A stretch of DNA of 64,000 nt from Erodium maritimum. Its lineage: Eukaryota > Streptophyta > Magnoliopsida > Geraniales > Geraniaceae. Location of the stretch: NCBI GenBank assembly GCA_963921825.1, contig OY997592.1, positions 32,978,252 to 33,042,251 of the forward strand, written 5' to 3'. This document shows positions 60,755-64,000 of the stretch, piece by piece. Position 1 is the stretch's first letter. Each line of letters starts with the position of its first letter. The notes under the pieces are model-generated. The model was not told the DNA's origin. It made no database searches and saw nothing but the letters and a program-made list of their open reading frames with translations. Both the position numbers and the translations under genes were made by a program.

Positions 60755-62289
60755 TGTGCTACCTTCGGGATTCACAAGAGAACTTTCGGTTTTGCTTGCT
60801 AGTTTCGGTTTTGCATGTTAATTTGCTAAATTGTTTGATAACATGTTTTAAATTCTTGTTTATGGGTTTAATGCATGAAAAATGAATTTTTGAAAAGTTT
60901 ATCAAATCTGGAATTTTTGAATTTTTTTTGATTTTTCGGGTCTCGGGAGCGGGACTCTCGGGGAGCCGAAACTGGGACCGAACGGGGCTCCGTTGGACGG
61001 AGCTAGGCAAAGCATGACCATTGGATGGTCAATATTCCGAGCTAAACCGTGTTGTTAGTCATGACGAGTTTGGAACCGTCTTGACGAACTCAAAAATCAA
61101 ATGTTCAAAAGTTTCAATTCTGAACGGTTTCGATAAACCGAGTATCAAAATTTTTTGGAACTTGGCAATTAATTAAAACCGGAAAATCACATGATGTTTG
61201 ATAACATGCTTGTTTGATAACACGATGTGTGATGTGATGTTGGCATGGTGTACATAATAGCCCCGAGTTCGATTTAATTATTTATCTCTTTTCACGGCCT
61301 GCGAGCCGTTAGAGTTAGCGTGTAATTATTTTTTCGAGGTGTGGTCGTCGTACCACTTATTTTTAATATTTATTAATTCCCGACCTGCGAGTCGTGTATT
61401 AAATTGTAATATTTTACTCAAGACGAAGAAAGGGCGAAAAGGTCATTTGGTGGCTTCTCGGGTTTTGACATCGGCTTGGAGTCGGTGGAGCTCAAGAAGC
61501 TAGCAGGAGTTAGTTTAGTGGGCTATTATGTACATATTTAACGCTTTATGCTTGGTTTAGTTTTTGCATGATCATTTCTATGTGTTTTAGAATTGCATGC
61601 TTAACTTAATTTACCGAGCATATCACCTCACATGCAAAGAAAAAATTGGTTTTAATCATTGTCTGTGAGCCCTTAGAATCGTCATTACATTGGATGTAGT
61701 TGACGGGTTAGAAGGAAGAATTACATTGGATGTAATTGGAGGCATCATTACATTTGGAATGTAGTTGATGTGCTCATCGCATCTAGGATGTGCCAAAAGT
61801 TTAAAACACAACTGGACAAGTAAAAACGGGTCATGTCCGATACCTCCCAATTATCAACACCTTACTACCTCCTCGTCCTATGGGTGTCGTGCGCATTAGC
61901 GGAGCATCCATGGGAAAGCGGGGTAGTAGGTTTGGACGACATGTGTAGGTGTCGTGCGCATTAGCGGAGCACCCACATAGTGACGGGCCATAGTTGAAAA
62001 TTGGTGGACCCGACTACGATTCTCAGCCTGAGGTTGAGCTAGGGTATCAGATAGGGTAAGCCGTGTACATGAGTACATACCCTAGCCAAGAGTCACATTG
62101 GATGTGATTGGATGGAGTCCTACCTACATAGCTCGATTAAGTGGTGAGCATTAGTTCAGCTTAATCGGGTGAATCAAGGATCTTGGTTTTAGATTCTAAA
62201 GGTTTAGAATCAATTGGTTGGTGTTTGAACTTGATCTTCATCAAATTTATTCAGTTTACTGATTATATTTTGTTTGTCGTGTAGATCAA
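60755..62289 (+). other. Copia copy B leader (1.5 kb, non-coding)
   Basis: No significant frame. Contains direct repeats: GTGTCGTGCGCATTAGCGGA at 61884 and again at 61949, and ACATTGGATGTARTTG-type motifs at about 61686, 61729 and 62094. Such a long leader is unusual and may contain packaging or translation signals. Confidence 0.6.
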
Positions 62290-64000
62290 ATGGCAAGTAC
62301 TTCAGCGAACAATAGTAGTTTGTCACTAAAAACCATTCTTGATAGGATCAAGCTAAGTGGGACAAACTACTTGGACTGGGACAGAAACTTGAGGATAGTC
62401 CTCAAATTCGAGCGCAAAGAATATGTCCTAGACCAGGCTATCCCTGAGGAGCCAGCTAATAATGCCATTAGAGCCATTAAGGATGCATACCAAAAGCACC
62501 TTAGCGATTATATAGATGTGGCATGTATTATGCTGGGCTACATGGAGTCTGATCTCCAAGACCAGTTCATGGAGTACTCTGATGACCCCTATACTATGAT
62601 GGGGATCATAAATGGTATGTTCAAGGAAAGGGCACGTATCGTGAGATACAATTTCCTTAATGAACTTCTCTCTTGCAAAATGTCAGCAAGAGTCTCAGTG
62701 GGTCCTCATGTCCTAAAGATGAAGGGGCATCTCGAACATCTTAATCGACTGGGTCTTAAGATAGAGAACGAGATGGCAGCGGATGTGGTTCTGCGTTCCC
62801 TTCCTCGTTCATATGCTACGTTCGTCATGAACTATCATATGCACGATATGGACAAGACCATTTCAGAGTTGCATGGAATGTTGGTAACTGCTGAAAAGAA
62901 CGTCAAGGATCAGGGATCCAAGGATGTTCTGATGGTCAGACAGGGAAACAATTTCAAGAATAAGGGAACTGTTAGTGGTAAGGGAAAGGCCCTTATGCAC
63001 TTGGCAGGAAAGATGAGGCATCCGAATCGTCCTAACTCTCCTAGGACCGGGGAGTCCTCAAGGAAGGGGAAGGAGGTCGAGAATGTCTGCTTCTACTGTC
63101 AGCAGCCTGGTCACTGGAAGAAAGATTGCAGGAAGTTTCTGGTTGATCTGAAGAAGGGCGGTGAGACTGCGCCTTCATCAGGTATTTTCTTTATAGAGCT
63201 AAATCTCACTACTTCCAAAGATTCATGGGTATTGGATTCCGGGGCTGAATCTCACATTTGTACTAATGTGCAGTGGCTGGAAGGTAGGAGAGGCTTGAAG
63301 AAGGACGAGGTGGACCTCAGAGTGGGCAACAAGACTAGAGTTGTGGCGACTGCTGTAGGATCCATAAGTCTTCTTTTGCCAAGTGGGCTAGTTTTTGTTT
63401 TGAACAATGTATATTGTGTACCTACTTTCAGTAGGAATATTGTATCTATTTCTTTGTTGGACAAGGAAGGATACAATTTTGATGTTGGAAATGGGATTTT
63501 CAATATTTTATGCAATGATATATTTTATGCTAGCACCAAAATGGTTGGAGGATTGTACATATTGGATATGGATAACAATGCCTCAAGCTCTATATATAAT
63601 GTAAATATCAAGAGGTCTAAGTCCAATGATTTAGACCAAACTTTGTTATGGCACTGTCGTTTAGGCCACATAAACGAGAAACGCATATCAACACTTCACA
63701 AGTGTGGACTTCTTAGTCCATTCGAATTTCATTCGATTGATAGATGCGAATCTTGTTTGATGGGAAAACTGACCAAAGCGCCCTTCATCGGTCGCGGTGA
63801 AAGGGCGGGTGACTTATTGGGGCTAATACACTCGGATGTGTGTGGACCAATGAGCACACTTGCCAGGAGGGGTTTTAGCTACTTTATCACATTTACTGAC
63901 GACTTCAGTAGATATGGTTATGTCTATTTGATGAGACATAAGTCTGAAGCTTTTGATAAATTCAAAGAGTTTAAGACTGAAGTAGAAAACCAGCTCGGGA
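62290..64000 (+). CDS. Copia gag-protease-integrase polyprotein (runs off end)
   Basis: ATG at 62290 opens a frame with no stop for 1711 nt (570 codons) to the last base. The start is chosen as the first ATG of the frame, giving MASTSANNSSLSLKTILDRI. Order: gag (ILDRIKLSGTNYLDWDRNLR, about residues 15-34; KMSARVSVGPHVLKMKGHLEHL), CCHC zinc knuckle CFYCQQPGHWKKDC near 62.09+1 kb (about 63090-63131), protease with intact active site WVLDSGAESHICTN (63231-63270), integrase HHCC (HCRLGH...CESCLMGK, 63650-63765) and the first catalytic Asp regions LIHSDVCGP and TFTDDFSRYGY. RT and RNase H should follow. All key residues seen so far are intact, so it is potentially active. Confidence 0.9.
   Translation, partial: MASTSANNSSLSLKTILDRIKLSGTNYLDWDRNLRIVLKFERKEYVLDQAIPEEPANNAIRAIKDAYQKHLSDYIDVACIMLGYMESDLQDQFMEYSDDPYTMMGIINGMFKERARIVRYNFLNELLSCKMSARVSVGPHVLKMKGHLEHLNRLGLKIENEMAADVVLRSLPRSYATFVMNYHMHDMDKTISELHGMLVTAEKNVKDQGSKDVLMVRQGNNFKNKGTVSGKGKALMHLAGKMRHPNRPNSPRTGESSRKGKEVENVCFYCQQPGHWKKDCRKFLVDLKKGGETAPSSGIFFIELNLTTSKDSWVLDSGAESHICTNVQWLEGRRGLKKDEVDLRVGNKTRVVATAVGSISLLLPSGLVFVLNNVYCVPTFSRNIVSISLLDKEGYNFDVGNGIFNILCNDIFYASTKMVGGLYILDMDNNASSSIYNVNIKRSKSNDLDQTLLWHCRLGHINEKRISTLHKCGLLSPFEFHSIDRCESCLMGKLTKAPFIGRGERAGDLLGLIHSDVCGPMSTLARRGFSYFITFTDDFSRYGYVYLMRHKSEAFDKFKEFKTEVENQLG

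Larger units (their letters stand above)
59065..64000 (+). mobile_element. Ty1/copia element (copy B), 5' part, young
   Basis: 5' LTR 59065-60741, tRNA-iMet primer site, long leader, then a gag-pol frame open to the window edge. The 3' half and 3' LTR lie beyond. Same LTR family as the copy at 43181. Intact frame and motifs suggest a recent insertion. Confidence 0.85.

Overview
This window is plant nuclear DNA, most likely from a eudicot. Two intron-rich host genes of plant type are present: a tRNA-dihydrouridine synthase of the Dus2 family and a spinster-like transporter of the major facilitator superfamily. The rest is almost entirely layered transposable elements of plant families: chromodomain Ty3/gypsy, Ty1/copia, L1 LINEs with RRM-type ORF1, tRNA-type and Au-like SINEs, PIF/Harbinger elements with SANT/Myb partner ORFs, MULE-type foldback elements and a probable hAT. 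I found no tRNA or rRNA gene, CRISPR array or bacterial-type operon. No closer placement is justified from the sequence alone.

Layout. 1-2.1 kb: right part of a dead Harbinger element. 3.4-8.1 kb (-): DUS2-like gene, nine coding exons, 308 codons; its introns hold an Au-like SINE and two nested terminal-inverted-repeat (TIR) elements. 10.0-16.8 kb: two Harbinger elements back to back, separated and flanked by TTA. The first carries SANT ORFs and is split by a 2.9 kb gypsy solo LTR; the second carries a transposase ORF with all three catalytic residues and a single nonsense codon near its N terminus. 17.06-29.03 kb (+): spinster-like gene, 15 coding exons, about 470 codons, with introns loaded with MITEs, a SINE, LTR remnants and a hAT-like element. 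30.25-31 kb: 3' end of an L1. 31.3-33.7 kb: a Pack-MULE carrying a WD40 (WDR5-like) fragment and a nested MITE. 34.4-34.5 kb: a strong foldback. 34.8-36.3 kb: 5' end of a decayed copia element cut by a nearly complete but dead L1 LINE (36.3-43.2 kb, -).

The distal part is a nested stack. A copia-type LTR (43.18-56.42 kb) is interrupted first by an ORF2-less L1-type insertion (44.4-46.2 kb) and then by a gypsy chromovirus (46.58-56.39 kb, -, perfect TCTCC target duplication). After this come a poly(A)-tailed retroposed sequence (56.7-57.7 kb), a decayed gypsy gag (58.6-59.06 kb), and the 5' half of a young copia element (59.07 kb to the end) of the same LTR family as the 43 kb copy. Its gag-protease-integrase frame is open to the last base of the window.

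The two host genes appear intact by splice-aware reading: every exon joint keeps frame with GT/AG sites. They look functionally unrelated (tRNA modification versus membrane transport). The main story is transposon dynamics: host-gene introns tolerate many insertions, several elements can be dated relative to each other by nesting, and one element has picked up part of a host gene. I found no clearly new biological system. The most unusual objects are the abutting Harbinger pair, the Pack-MULE, the ORF2-less RRM retroposon and the 34.4 kb hairpin.
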